Shown in pieces: positions 32,523 to 44,260 of a DNA stretch of 64,000 bases. The notes beneath the pieces are model-generated. The model was given only the letters and a program-made list of their open reading frames with translations. It was not told the DNA's origin and searched no databases. How positions within the stretch are numbered: position 1 is the stretch's first letter; each line of letters begins with the position of its first letter. The translations under genes were made by a program, and so were the position numbers. Source of the stretch: Taeniopygia guttata (Eukaryota; Chordata; Aves; Passeriformes; Estrildidae); contig NC_133064.1 in the NCBI RefSeq assembly GCF_048771995.1, forward strand, positions 24,283,001-24,347,000. Reading direction: 5' to 3'.

Positions 32523-34656
32523 CCAATTACCTCAGCCTTTTACATGTTCATTGAGAAGAAAACTGGGTCTTTTGCTGCCCATATAACCCTTCCTGCTGTC
32601 CTCCACATCCCTCTCTAGTTGCAACTCCAGCTGATCTCAGGCTTTCCTAACTCCATCCCTGCATGCTCAGTGTTCTGAACTCCCCACATCTCTATAAAAA
32701 CTTTTGATACCCTCAAGATCACCCTAGCATTACCATTGGCATCCACATGTAAGAGCAAAAAGGGATAGATGAGTCTTTGCTCTTTCTGCCACTGTCCAAA
32801 TCCAGGTCCTTGATAGGCAACAAGCCTCCTAAGACTGCAAGTCAGGCTAGCAGATGAGTGCCTCACTCCCCTACAAGAGTTTTCCAACCACCATCACCAT
32901 CCAGTTACTCTGGTGAGGAATCTTTCATAATTCATTTTTTTCACTAAAAATTAACATTTAAGTGAAACTATTATGCTTTTTTTAAAATTAGAGTATGTGT
33001 GAAAACCCATCCTCTGAAAATAAAAACCTGATCCACAACAAAAATATTATGCAGCTTCATTTTTAGTCTAATGCAGCTAGAAGATACATCACTGCCTACA
33101 GCTGGGAAAAAGAAAATTCCTAATCCTGTCAACACCAGATAGCAGCAGATCAACATACTGTAAAGAACAAATAGGAATACAATTTCATTAGCCTCCAAAT
33201 TATATTAGGAAGTTTCATTACAAGAAGAGAGGATTCACTTTCATTTCTAAAAAACAGAAGAATCACATAAAAAAAAACCAAACATGTATTTCTGCGTGTC
33301 TAGAAACTGAAAACACATTAAGACCATTATTTAGAGCATTTTTATTTGGGGGATAATGACTCCAAAGTAGTTCCCTTAAAATAGTCACTGTGGTTTTATT
33401 CTCAACATAAATCCCTTTCAAAAGGCTTAGTATGGGATCCCAAATTTAGTAACTGACTTACTTAACAAAATATACACACCAAGTTTTAAAAATTAAAACA
33501 TTAAACTCGAAATAAAAAAGGCCTTTTTCTTAAATTTAAGTGATTCTATGTTACAGAGATATTCCTTTATTTACTGAACTAGCTTTCTGAAAATACAAAC
33601 TTTATTATACCATTATATTGAAATATACAATGCAACATTGTAGTTAATAAATAATTAAATCAAAACACATGTATCCCACTCCATAGATTGAGACACAAGC
33701 AAAGAGAGCATCAAAATCCAGGTCTCATGATTCCTAATTGTATACTCAGACCCCAACGTACAACTACAAAAAGAAAAGGCACAAAATAATAATAAATAAT
33801 ATCATATTTTAACAGATTGAGGAGTCAACAATAGTAACAGAAATTTGAAAAATCTACACCAAGACAATTATGATTTCACTGATCTGTCTATTAGAAAAGC
33901 TTACAAAATTATTAATTAGGAAATTTAAAATATAGCTAGAAATCAAGAAACAGCTACTCTGTTGCCTACTATATGATGCAGTCACATTTTTAAAAATCAC
34001 AATTATCTAAGATTCCCCTTGATCTTTAAGTCAGTATATTTTAGTCTCGTTCACTTATTCATAGAAGCAAGATTTTTTAAATCTAATATTTAGCTAAAGA
34101 AATTGGATAACAACTGAGATACACGTTAGCAGTTTGGACTTAAAAATCTGCTAGGTAGCAAAATAAGACCAAGTAGTTCTGATAAATAACAGGAGAGAAT
34201 ATAGATATGATTGAGGTTCACAACTGAGCAATATGGTAAAAACTGCCTATAGAAGCTAGGATATGAAAATAATAGTCCAGAGATCACAATAATGTCACAA
34301 AACAGAAAAAGCATGTGTCTCTGATCTGCATATAAAAGCTAAGAGGAAAATCAATGCTCTTAGTTCAAAAGAAAGGTCCAGTGTTCTCTTGCTGCAAGTA
34401 TAGTATGTTTGTACATGTATTCACCACTAGGAAGTAGAAAGGAAATCAGAGGCTTGGGAAGAAAACCTAGATAATAAACAGAGGGGAACATGCTAAAAAT
34501 ATAGAAAAAACCCATGAGGTAACAGCATAGAAGTATCTCGGGAAAAGAGATATGACAGCTGAAACACCGAAGAGCAAACAGTTCCAACGTTAAATTTAGA
34601 AAAGTTAGTCTATAAGCTCTTATATTGTTTTCTATTGAGGTTAATTCAAATGCCAT
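32523..34656. other. AT-rich DNA without recognisable genes
   Basis: No coding signal, no repeat match inside the window and no long open frame worth calling. If KCMF1 is the host gene, this would be part of its first intron, and conserved elements could only be found by alignment. Confidence 0.5.
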
Positions 34657-35090
34657 TGTTCTGGTTTCAGCCAGGACAGGGTTAATTTTTTTTGCAGTGG
34701 CCGGGAGGGGGTGTGGCCAGGACTCCGAAGCTTCCAAGGAGAAAGGGTTCCTTCCAGTCAAAAAAACTGTGGTGGTGGGGGTGAAGCTGTCAAGGATTGT
34801 TTATTGTTTTGAGCTCCCGGTACTGGTAAGCTTTTTCTTTTTTTTTTTTTTTTGGCATGTGAATCACTCTCTCTTTCGCATACTTTTGTTATTAGGATTG
34901 TTACTGTCCCTTTTTATCTCATTGCTATTTCCAGTAAATTGTTCTTATCTCAACCCATGATCTTCACCTTTTGTACTTCCAATTCTCCCCTCCAGCCACC
35001 TCCAGGGAGCAGGGGGAAAATGGAGCAGGTATGGAGCAGTGTTTTTAGTGGGAGTACTAAATTGGGGAGTACCATTCCTAAACCATGACA
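34657..35090 (+). mobile_element. Solo LTR (family Q), 434 bp
   Basis: TGTTCTGGTTTCAGCC to AAACCATGACA, with a perfect 5-bp target duplication GCCAT (34,652-34,656 and 35,091-35,095). It has a T15 run near 34,838. The 5-bp duplication fits an ERVL-type element. Confidence 0.88.
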
Positions 35091-35224
35091 GCCATTCAAA
35101 AGACTCATTTTTGCTCAGTAGATTTATGAGCAATCTGAAATCATCAAATGCCTGTGAAGAAATGCTCACCCTTACAAGAAATGGACCTCCAGTAGTTAGC
35201 ACCTTCTTTAAAAACATGAGATGC

Positions 35225-36180
35225 ACATAAAATGTGACTCACAGTCCAAATGGAAACCAGTAACAAGTGGTGTCCCTCAGGGATCTTTATTGGGACCAAT
35301 ATTGTTTAATATCTTCATTGATAACATTGATACTGGGACTGAGTGCACCCTGAGTAAGTTTACAGATGACACCAAGCTGAGTGGTGCAGTTGATTCCCTA
35401 GCAGGAAAGGATGCCATCCAGAGGGACCTTGACAGGCTTGAGGAGTTAGCCTATGGAATCCTCATGAAGTCCAACAAGGCCAAATGCAAGGTCCTGCACC
35501 TGGGTCAGGGCAATTCCCAGGATCAATACAGGCTGGGAATTAAATTGATTGAGAGCAGTACTGCAGAGGAGTTGAGGGTACTAGTGGATAAAAAATTGGA
35601 TATGAGCTAGTAGCATGTGCTTGCAGTTCAAAAAGCCAACTGTATCCTGAGCTACATCAAAAGAAGCCTGGCCAGTGAGTTAAAGGAAATTATTCTCCCC
35701 CTCTGCTCTGCTCCTGTGAGACCTCACCTGGAGTACTTTGTCCAGCTCTGGAGTCCCCAGTAAAAGACAGACATGCACCTGTTAGATGAGGTCCAAGAGG
35801 GCTACAAAAGTGTTCAAAGGGGTGAAACACCTCTCCTATGAAGAAAGGCTGAGAGAGTTGGGATAGACTTTATCATGGTCTTTCAATAGTTAAAGGGGAC
35901 TTATAAGAAAGACAGAGACACTTTCACCAAGGCCTGTAGTGACAAAAAAAGGAGCAACAGTTTTGAACTGAAAGCAGGTGGTGAGACACTGGAACAGGTT
36001 GCCCAGAGAAGTTGGAAGGTTGCTCCATCCTTGGAAGTGATCAGGGTCAGACTGGATGAAACTTTGAGCAGCCTGATCTAGTGAAAGATGTCCCTGCCCA
36101 TGGCAGGGGAGTTGGACTACATGATTTTTAAGTTTAAAGACCCTTCCCAACCCAAAGTATTCTGTGATTTGATGCTGCAC
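35225..36180 (+). mobile_element. CR1 LINE 3' part (RT C-terminus to 3' end)
   Basis: The sense open frame at 35,221-35,610 reads as CR1 RT palm-thumb: [18 protein letters not shown], a TDDTKLSG segment where other RTs have the catalytic DD pair, and KCKVLHLG. Sequence continues, decayed, to the CR1 3' end at about 36,160-36,180 (AGTATTCTGTGATTTGATG). Confidence 0.85.
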
Positions 36181-37729
36181 ATAAGATGGTCTCACCCATG
36201 TGTGCTGTATTCTCACATTTCAAGAATATATGACAGAAACATACAACTCTATCACCCTACTGTTTTACCACATCAAGACAGCACAGTTCTCTAGCCTAAG
36301 AAATTATGCATACACAGACACAAGCTTGATATTCCATCAAATAATTTCAGAGTAATTTTTAAGAAGATAGCATTTGGGGAGGCACTCTAGCCTATTGAGT
36401 AAGTCTACCTGTACCACAGAACTTGCATATACCTAGTACTACTTTAAAGAAACTTTTCAGCATCTTAGACCATGCTGGCTCCTGCAGGAGACCCTAAGCA
36501 TGAATTGTTTTCCTCTTATGTACTGCCACACATGCCATAGCAGTAACCACCTTACAGCATCAGTAATGTTGCTTTGCAGAACACTCATTCAGAAATAGCT
36601 CGGCACCTCATACCAGCCTCCTGACAATACCAACAGATGTCCAAAACTTTTAAAATCCTGAATTAGCCTATTAAAGAGGGGTATGATGTCCTGGTTTTGC
36701 ATGGGAGGCATTCACGGAAGTGATGCAAAGTATGGTATAGCGAAGGTCCTAGTGTAGCAGTTGTAATACTGACCACAGAAGGTATTTTACAAAAATGGCT
36801 CAAACCTTTTCAAGTTAGAGTTAACAAAAAGGTCTTCTTTTCTTCTGCACCATTTGCAGATGCCTTAGAACAACCACAGGTAGAAAACAAAAGGATTCCC
36901 AACCCTACTGTTTATATACAACTTCTCTAACCTCCTGAACTTTTTTTTTTTTATTGAACTATAAAAATGTAATGATTCAAAGGTATTGAGCCTCATTTGA
37001 GCCAAAAGAAACTAAAGCAGCATAGACCGCTATAACTGCATGATACAGCTAAGACTCAGGCCCTTACTGTCACAAAAAAAGAATGCAGGCAGCTTCTTGC
37101 AGTTTATAGAGGTTTAACACATTATTCTACACAGTTTAAAAAAAATCAATTTTTTTCAAAAGCATTAATTAACAAAGAGCATTTGAGGAAAGCGGACAAT
37201 GTGTTTGGAGCAAGTTTAACATGAAATTCAATACAAGCATCACAAGCAGAAGCCATTAGCTGCTGATCTGATACAGTTATTCAGAAAACATCTGTCATAC
37301 CACCCCCCAATGAAGTATTGTGTTCTGTACCCCCAACCAATTATTATTTCAAACTGCTGTGTTGGGGTTTTTTAATTCCTGAATAGACTGTCATATTTTT
37401 ACATATGATTCTCAACAATCCTCTCAGAGATGAGCTCCTTATTCAGCTTTCTTGTTACACTGCTTAAATCATTCCTGCTTCCAGGATACAAGAAACAAAA
37501 AGAGTAACTCTCACACCATTACATAGTAAAAAACCCATCCATATATGTGAAAACACCATTTAAATACAACTTATTCAATATGCCATCATGCACTAAGTCT
37601 AATAATTTGTGCTCTGCAGATACCATTCCGACAGACAGCTATCTGAAATATCTATAGCAACACCTACCAATACTAGTTTGACCCATGAGGGTCACAGAAC
37701 TACTTTAAGAATAGCCTTTACTTATAAGG
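36181..37729. other. AT-rich DNA without recognisable genes
   Basis: No coding or repeat signal that I can support. The poly-A and poly-T runs are not attached to a recognisable element. Confidence 0.5.
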
Positions 37730-38285
37730 CACCTATGATAAAGTCAAGTCAGTTTGCAGAAGTGAAAGCTATCTAACTAGCCCTAGAGATTGTTGAGAGA
37801 GAAAAGTGGCCTGCACTCTATACTGACTCTTGGATGGTGGCTAATGCCCTATGGGGGTGGCTACAGAAATGGAAGAGCAGCAATTGGCAATACAGAGGGG
37901 CAAATCCATCTGGGCTGCTGCATTGTAGCAGGACATCACAGCACAAATAGAAAATATGACTCTGAAGGTATGTCATGTAGATGCTCACATGCTCAAAAGT
38001 CATGTCACTGAAGAACATCAAAACAATGAACAGGTAGATTAGGCTGCCAAGATTGAAATAGCTCAGGTAGACTTGGACTGGGAACGGAAGGGTGAACTAT
38101 TTATAGCCCAATGGACTCATGAAAGATCAGGGCATCTAGGAAGGGATGCAACATACAGATGGGCTCATGATCAAGGGGTGGACCTGACCATGGAGGCCAT
38201 CACACAGGTTATTCATTAATATGAAATGTGCTGCAATCAAGCAAGCCACAAAGAAAGAACAAACCTAATTACTTGAATAAAACCC
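37730..38285 (+). pseudogene. ERVL-like pol fragment: RNase H to integrase start
   Basis: Short fragment with the RNase H YTDSWMVANAL segment (about 37,818-37,850), an HVDAH-like region, and an integrase zinc-region remnant ending CCNQASHKE at about 38,233. It has several stops. It aligns with 7430-7930 of the ERVL copy at 6.4-8.5 kb. No LTR is attached. Confidence 0.65.
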
Positions 38286-38424
38286 TCAAAGTACTTTGAC
38301 ATCTCCAAAAAGGGCTCCAACCTTGAACCAAAGACTGTAAAAGCTATGAGTCAAGCAACTGCTTGTACTCACTTCTGAACTCTCAGAAATACTTTCTTTC
38401 TGTAATGTCTCATCTGGTCCTCCC

Positions 38425-39107
38425 TGTCCTAGGGTGAGGTTATGGTGTTTGTATCTCCAATCCTGTGTTCTGTTTACATTTAATATTATGTTCTGTGCTT
38501 TCAGAACTGACTCTGAAAGTGAAGGTTTGTTTTGCCTTGTTATCAGCCAGTTCACCTCCCCCCATGGTCTGCTGTCTAGAAAAGGCTAGTGCTGGCTGGC
38601 TTGCTTTTGCTTTGCTTGCTTGGCTTGCTTGCTTTGCTTGCTTCTGCTTTCGCCTTTGCTTCCTAGTTAGTTTAGCTAAGCAGTCCAGTTCTTTCCCTGG
38701 ACTGTTTCTTTTCCTTTCCTCTTCCTGAATACCATCCAACCTGCTCCGGACTGGGACCTGGGAAACACCGAGGAGCACTGAGATCCTGCATTTTGGTCAT
38801 CTGCAGCAACCATCCCCAGTGCTGGAGGGCAATCCCCAGCGCCCAGACCCGGGCGACCACTCCCAGGAAAGACTTTCTGGATTTGTTAATCTCTTCAGAG
38901 GGGTGAAAGAGTTTTGTTGTCATCTGGTGTTGTTAATTTTCTTTTTGGTGCTGGGGGGTGCTTTGTTCATTGAATAAACAGGTTCTTTTCCGCTTCTCTC
39001 AGAGAAAATTTTTTCCCGTACCAGGTGGGTGGGGAGGGGCCGTGGGGGTTTGTTTTCTGGGGGCTCCTTCCAGAGGGTTTTCCCCAAATTTGCCCTAAAC
39101 TAGGACA
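38425..39107 (+). mobile_element. Solo LTR family G (copy 2)
   Basis: 683 bp, TGTCCTAGGGTGAGG to CTAAACTAGGACA, with a perfect 5-bp target duplication CTCCC (38,420-38,424 and 39,108-39,112). It has fewer internal TTGCTTGGC units than copy 1. The termini form an 8-bp inverted repeat (TGTCCTAG/CTAGGACA). Confidence 0.9.
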
Positions 39108-39131
39108 CTCCCCTACATACAAGTCTCCTTC

Positions 39132-40560
39132 CCTTTACACCTTTGATAAGGTGGTCGTGGTTTGACACGGAAAAAAAATTTTTCCAGAAAGAAGAAGTCA
39201 ATTTAGACATTGACCAATTAAAGGTAGACACGCCTCTGAGAACACAGAGGGGTTAAAAGCAGAATTCCCAAGAGAACTCACTCTCTTTGGGTTCCGGTCA
39301 GCGGTCAGTGCAGGACTCTCCCCTGCCCGGCCACGAGCTGGGTGGGGGAGGGGAGAAGCCATGTAGCCTTCGGAGGTAGGCCCAAGGGTGGAGGAGCTGG
39401 AACCAGGCTAGCCCCCTGCAGATGGAAGGGTGGAGAAAATCTGGGATGTCTCCGTTCCCCCCAGAGTCTCTCTCTCTCCCAAGAGAGAAAAAGAGACGGC
39501 GGTGGTTTTATCAGCAGTTCGCCGCGGGGAAGGAGAAGAGCGGGGGGGCCGCAAGGTGCCCAGCCGGGCTGTAGGAGCTGGAGCCTGGGCAGCAAGCCAT
39601 CTCTGGGAGTCGGGACTTTTAACCCTTCCTAAAAAATAAAGGCTTTGTGAAATTTTTCTCCTCCTTGGTTTGAAAAAAAGAGGAAGAGAGACAGCCTGGG
39701 ACCTGGGATGTTGGAAGAAGAAATTCTAGGTGGGAGGAGATGATAGAGTAGCTGTTTAGCTGGACTTTTCCTTAGTAGCCACAGATTGAACTGATCTTCT
39801 CCTCCAAGAGAGACTGTATTTTAAGAGGATGCTGGTGAGCCCAAGAAACCTGCTTCAGCTGGGAAAAGACAGAAGTAGAGCGAACAAAGAAAAGTTAAAG
39901 AAGTTTGTAGTGGTGCCCCCTGTCTTCAGAGAGGAAGAAGAGAAGATCTCTGTGGATCCTCGGCCCCAGGGGAAAATGGGGGGGACTGTTGGTCCCAAAA
40001 ATGAAAAACTGAACTGTTGTTTTTTCCCCTCTTGGCAGGGCATCCTTGAAAAGAAAAATCCTAAAAGCAGTCTGTCCATCCATGCATTAGTAGTGAGAGC
40101 ACTGTGCATAGAAAGGAGAGGGTCACCACTAGCAAACTTTTTTTCTCCGGGCGGTGCCATGTAGTGACATGAAAGCACAGAGTGTGGCAGCTGTGTTTCT
40201 TGGGGGGTCTGTGGCACAAGAGAGACTCCTCTCTCCCTGCAGATGAACTGGGTGTTAATTATCTGGAAGGTAGAAACCTGATTGGGTTCCAGATTGTGTC
40301 TCACTGTGGTTTGTTAGAGTTGGGTAGTGGGAGGAGGAATGCTTTAAAAGGTTTTCATTTTGAATTGTGTGTGTTTTCTTTCTTTTTTTTTTTTTTCCCT
40401 CTTTTATAGTAGCATAGTGGTAGTAGTTTAATAAAGTTTTTTTCTTGTTATTAAGCTTAGACCTGCTTTGCTCTGCTCTCGATCACATTTCACAGCATTC
40501 AGTTAAGAAATTGCATTTTCATGGGGGGCACTGGCATTGTGCCAGTGTCAAACCATAACA
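39132..40560 (+). mobile_element. LTR family C (copy 1), about 1.43 kb
   Basis: From about TGGTCGTGGTTTGACACGG to CCAGTGTCAAACCATAACA, with GTTTAATAAAG near 40,430. It aligns along its length with 61,479-62,918 (plus) and 63,037-64,000 (minus). No clear target duplication, so the left end could be off by a few bases. Confidence 0.75.
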
Positions 40561-43440
40561 GCAGAGCACAACAAAGATAATATGTGGCTATTTAATTTCA
40601 CAGTGCTGAATTAGGTTTCTCTGCACAATCTAGTTCTGGCACATCCCAACTCCTGAGTACTCAACTTGACAACCTTGCTGTTCTGAACAGCTTCTTGAAT
40701 GCAGTAACATTTTTCATATCTCACCAATAAACACAGTAGCAGTAAAAACAAGCGTGATTATCTACACTGATACCCCACAACCTTTCCCAAGTTGATACCA
40801 GTGAAGTAAACACTAAGGTACACAAAAATTTAATTTTTCCATATTGCTTTTCCTCTCAACACAAGTTAATTTCGCTCACCTTGTGTCACTCATTATTGAG
40901 AATTAGCTCTTTCTAAAGTCTCTTGGAAGACCTAATCACTCCAGTTCAAATAACTGTCCTATTTGCAAACATTTCTGTCTCACTATTCCCCTTCCTCACA
41001 TCCTCCACTCTCTGGATAATTTCTCCAGTTCTATACCCGTTCCACTTTTGAAGGTATGCAGCAGTCAATGGCAAAAGGTCACCAGTTAAATTTATTCTCT
41101 CTTTTCCTGTCTCCCAACCAACTTCGTATCACAGCAGGACTTAATTTCTCTCCACAAAGTAAAGAAAGCACCAAGAGACCCTGATTAAAAGTAAGCTTAT
41201 ACCTCCATCAGATACTTATTTAAGAGGCCTGAGACACTGGGATTCCGAGTTCTCCAGCATTTATCTTCTCAAACACACCCTTCTCCATCACAAAACTGAT
41301 TCTGGCAAACCAAGCCATTTTGACAAAAAAACACAGAGCAGTGATACAATTTATTAACATGTCTGAAGCTCACTTTTCTCCTATACCTTATCCTTGCAAG
41401 AACAACTTCCATCATCTTACAGATTGATAACTTTGAGCCAACCACAGACCCTATATCAAGGCAACTTATCCTAATTTTATAACTAATATATAATTGACAT
41501 GTTAAATGAGGAATAAAAGAAAAACATTAAGAAAATTCAAGACAACCAGGTTCCTATAAAATCTATCAGAGAAGTACAACTGTTGCTGCAGCTTTATCCT
41601 TTCAGCTTTGATGAGGTTTCTCCTTCCTAATATAGGCTATTTATGTCAACAATGTAACATTGCCATCAACGGTTTATTAGAAGATAACTATTTTCATTTT
41701 TAAAAATCTGCAATTTCAAAGGACACCAATTTACCCATTTCAAATTTTTTAAAAAACCACACTTAACATTATTTCCACATTTAAATTTCTGCTGATAAGA
41801 CTAAGAAAAACATTATTCCCTGCACTGCAAACAAAACATACACCAAACAAAACAAAATCAAAACATAACCTCTATCAATCATGAACTCATTTTTTTTAAT
41901 TCTCTTTTAATAAAACATCGCAACACATCATACTATCTTTGTGGCTTTAACCAGTGTAATCTAACAAGCCCACATCCTACTACCCTGCTTTAAATCACAT
42001 ACCATGGATATCTATCACAGCAGCAGTTTGCAAAGTACTTTTTTCAACAAAGCCACAAAACCTTTTTATTAAACCTTATTTTGCTTCTTGTTCACATTTG
42101 CCTCATTATCTGAATTATCACACACTCTTTAGAAAAAAAAACCCAAAACCAACCAACAGCAGCAAAAAATAACAAAAACAAAAAACCCCAAACAAAAACA
42201 CCAACCCCACATTCACACCAACAAAAACAAACACCACACACAATAAACCACATCTTAATCAGAAAAGAAACAAGAGGGTTTAGTATCTTTACTAGACGAA
42301 AGGGTTAGTAGATTTGGGCAAGTCTGGTCTTAGGCAAGCACGCACACTAACAAAATGCTCTAGCTATACACCAAATAGCCATCATACCAATCCTCCATCT
42401 AGAAGTCAGTATTACTCCCAAAAATTGAAGTCTTCCAGCACATTGCTTTCAAAACATCAAGATTAAATAAAGATATCTCAATTCCTTTTAAAATGATTAT
42501 TCTAACAGCTCTAGGAGAATCAAAATTATGTATGGAGACAGGTGCTAAATTTAGTTCCTAACAGAGCCAAAACTATCCTTTCAAAATATAAGGCAGAACT
42601 TCTACATAATAATTTTATTAGTGCAATTACCACTAAAAAGGGGTAGAAAACCTAGCAAATTTATTTACAGATAACTCCTCTCTACATAAATTTCCTTCTT
42701 TCATTTTTCTTCCCATTCTCATTTTTTTAATTAATCCTTAAATATCCCCTTCATATACCCATAGCAAAAAAAAAAAAAACAAAAAAAAAAAACAATGAAA
42801 AATCCACCAAAAAAAGAACAAGGACAAGCACACAAAACACTTAGATGATGACATCTACAAAAGCTGCTACTAGATTGGCATGCTTCCTCTTTTTAAATAC
42901 AAAACTTGAAAAGAATACATTACTTCTCAACCTGACAAAGCTACCAAAATACAAACTACACTTGAACAAGGCAAACTCTTCCAATACCACAGCCAGTTAC
43001 CTGCATAAATTCCTTCTACACCTACCGTGCAATCCCCTCCCTCATCTTCATTATACCCAAGTAGACCACACCCCAATCCACTTCTCCTGGATGCCAGGCC
43101 ACCCTTCTTGCATTGCCTCCCTCCAAGCACTGCTCTCCCCGAGCCTTATGCCCCACAATACCTTTTCCTCCTCCTCCATACCCTAAGAAACCTGAGGGTA
43201 CTTCCCCTCATAGGGAGCATATCATGCCAAGCCCACCCCCTCTTCTTCTGCACTCCTTCTCCCTTCACATCATGCTATTCAGAACTCCCAGGGCACAATC
43301 AGCAAGCCACTCTGATGCCCACCCCACACACACCTTCTTCCTTTCCCCCAAAACAGATTCCTTCAGGCCCACCTCTCAGGCTCATCTTTCAAACACTGAA
43401 GTAAAACTAAGAGAATTGAAAATAAACAGCTCTTCTGTCT
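40561..43440. other. AT-rich DNA, presumed KCMF1 intron 1
   Basis: No repeat matches within the window and no convincing exon. Poly-A rich runs at 42,125-42,260 and 42,765-42,795. Open frames at 42,845-43,445 on the plus strand lack any motif and are proline- and histidine-rich by composition. It lies directly downstream (in gene orientation) of the proposed first exon. Confidence 0.5.
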
Positions 43441-43749
43441 CCTAGCCTCTATTATCTGCCTCAGACACACTTTTGTCCGGGGCGAGGCAAGGCCCGAGTC
43501 GCGGGCTAGTGAGGAGTGGCAGAGACCAGGCCCACTTCAAGCTGCAGTAGGCCCTTCAACCTCAGCAAGCACAGGCCTGGCGTGCGTCCTTAGTGGCGAC
43601 AGAAAAAGGACTCAGAGGCTACCCATAAAGTACACGACCACGGTCTCCCCTCCCGCAACACTACAAAGTAAGGCTTGGCCGCCGCCTTCCTCCTCCCACT
43701 ATGGCCACTTTTCGCGACCAACTCCACAGGCCCCGCTCTCAGCGACGGT

Positions 43750-43760
43750 GCCGCCATGTT
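43750..43760 (-). promoter_or_regulatory. YY1-type motif
   Basis: GCCGCCATGTT on the plus strand, i.e. AACATGGCGGC on the minus, matches the YY1 consensus. It lies about 90 bp inside the intron after the exon 1 splice donor; YY1 sites often lie just downstream of transcription starts. Confidence 0.55.
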
Positions 43761-43847
43761 GACCCGCCTCACACAGCGGCAAGCGAGGCCGTACGGGGCT
43801 CAAGGACACCCCCCCCCTACCCCCCACCGCGGTCGTGGGTCTCTCAC

Positions 43848-43863
43848 CTTCATGTCGGGACAT
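43848..43863 (-). CDS. KCMF1: First coding exon of KCMF1 (partial gene)
   Basis: On the minus strand, ATG at 43,863-43,861 opens the codons for MSRHE plus one base of the next codon. A strong splice donor G|GTGAGAG follows at 43,848/43,847. KCMF1, an E3 ubiquitin ligase with ZZ-type and C2H2-type zinc fingers, begins MSRHEG, and I recall its first coding exon as having exactly this phase (established knowledge). Only 16 coding bases are here. I found no further exon at lower coordinates, so either intron 1 exceeds 43 kb in this repeat-rich DNA or the gene is broken. The CpG island supports a live promoter. KCMF1 is, to my knowledge, retained on the W in birds. An alternative is an autosomal or Z copy, or a promoter-only relic. 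Confidence 0.68.
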
Positions 43864-44004
43864 CCTAATGTGGAGGCTGCTGCCCAGGCCTGTCCCTAGG
43901 CTCCCGCTGGGCTGCTCAGGCGTCGCTTTAGGCCAGATCCCTCCCGCCTTACGCACCAACCCCCAAACGCGAAGCGAACAAGCAACAAAAAAAGAGAAAG
44001 AAAT

Positions 44005-44025
44005 GGGGGGGGGGGGGGGGGGGGG
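44005..44025 (+). repeat. G21 homopolymer in the CpG island
   Basis: An uninterrupted G run, a likely G-quadruplex former and a place where assemblies often err. A second run of 13 G lies at 44,151-44,163. Confidence 0.9.
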
Positions 44026-44080
44026 CTGGGACGGGCGTGGTGAAGCAAATAGGTATTTGTTTCAACGGCCTCAGCCAGCC

Positions 44081-44105
44081 AGCCAGCCAGCCGGCCGGCC
44101 GGCCT
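44081..44105 (+). repeat. Short (CAGC)n/(GGCC)n tandem run
   Basis: Four CAGC units pass into GGCC units within the presumed 5' untranslated region or promoter. Confidence 0.8.
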
Positions 44106-44260
44106 GTGTCTCTCCACCTCCCTCTCTCTCTTCCTCCCTCCTTCCGGGGAGGGGGGGGGGGGGAGGCGGATCCACCAGTAGTGACTTCCCAGGCGCCACG
44201 ATACAGTGAATCGTAGACCCCTCTTCCTCTTCCGCTGCTTTAATTCACAACCCGCTCCCT

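Larger units (their letters stand above)
43450..44260 (-). promoter_or_regulatory. KCMF1: CpG island promoter region, probably KCMF1
   Basis: An abrupt GC- and CpG-rich block in an AT-rich surrounding, with a YY1-type site, G runs and a start-codon exon on the minus strand. This is the typical arrangement of a vertebrate housekeeping promoter. Transcription would start between about 43,880 and 44,250 and run leftward. The exact start cannot be read from sequence. Confidence 0.7.

Noticed and set aside
32523-43440. Further KCMF1 exons in the single-copy-looking regions
   Set aside because: No minus-strand stretch reads like the expected zinc-finger exon between plausible splice sites. I cannot exclude a short exon without alignment.
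42845-43445. Overlapping open frames rich in Pro, His and Ser upstream of the CpG island
   Set aside because: No conserved motif, low-complexity composition, and the stretch lies in presumed intron antisense to the gene.
43590-43772. 60-codon minus-strand frame starting MRRVNMAAPSLRAG in the CpG island
   Set aside because: It lies downstream of the exon 1 splice donor and so in the intron. MAAP-like starts are common in GC-rich YY1-site sequence (the ATGGCGGC motif).
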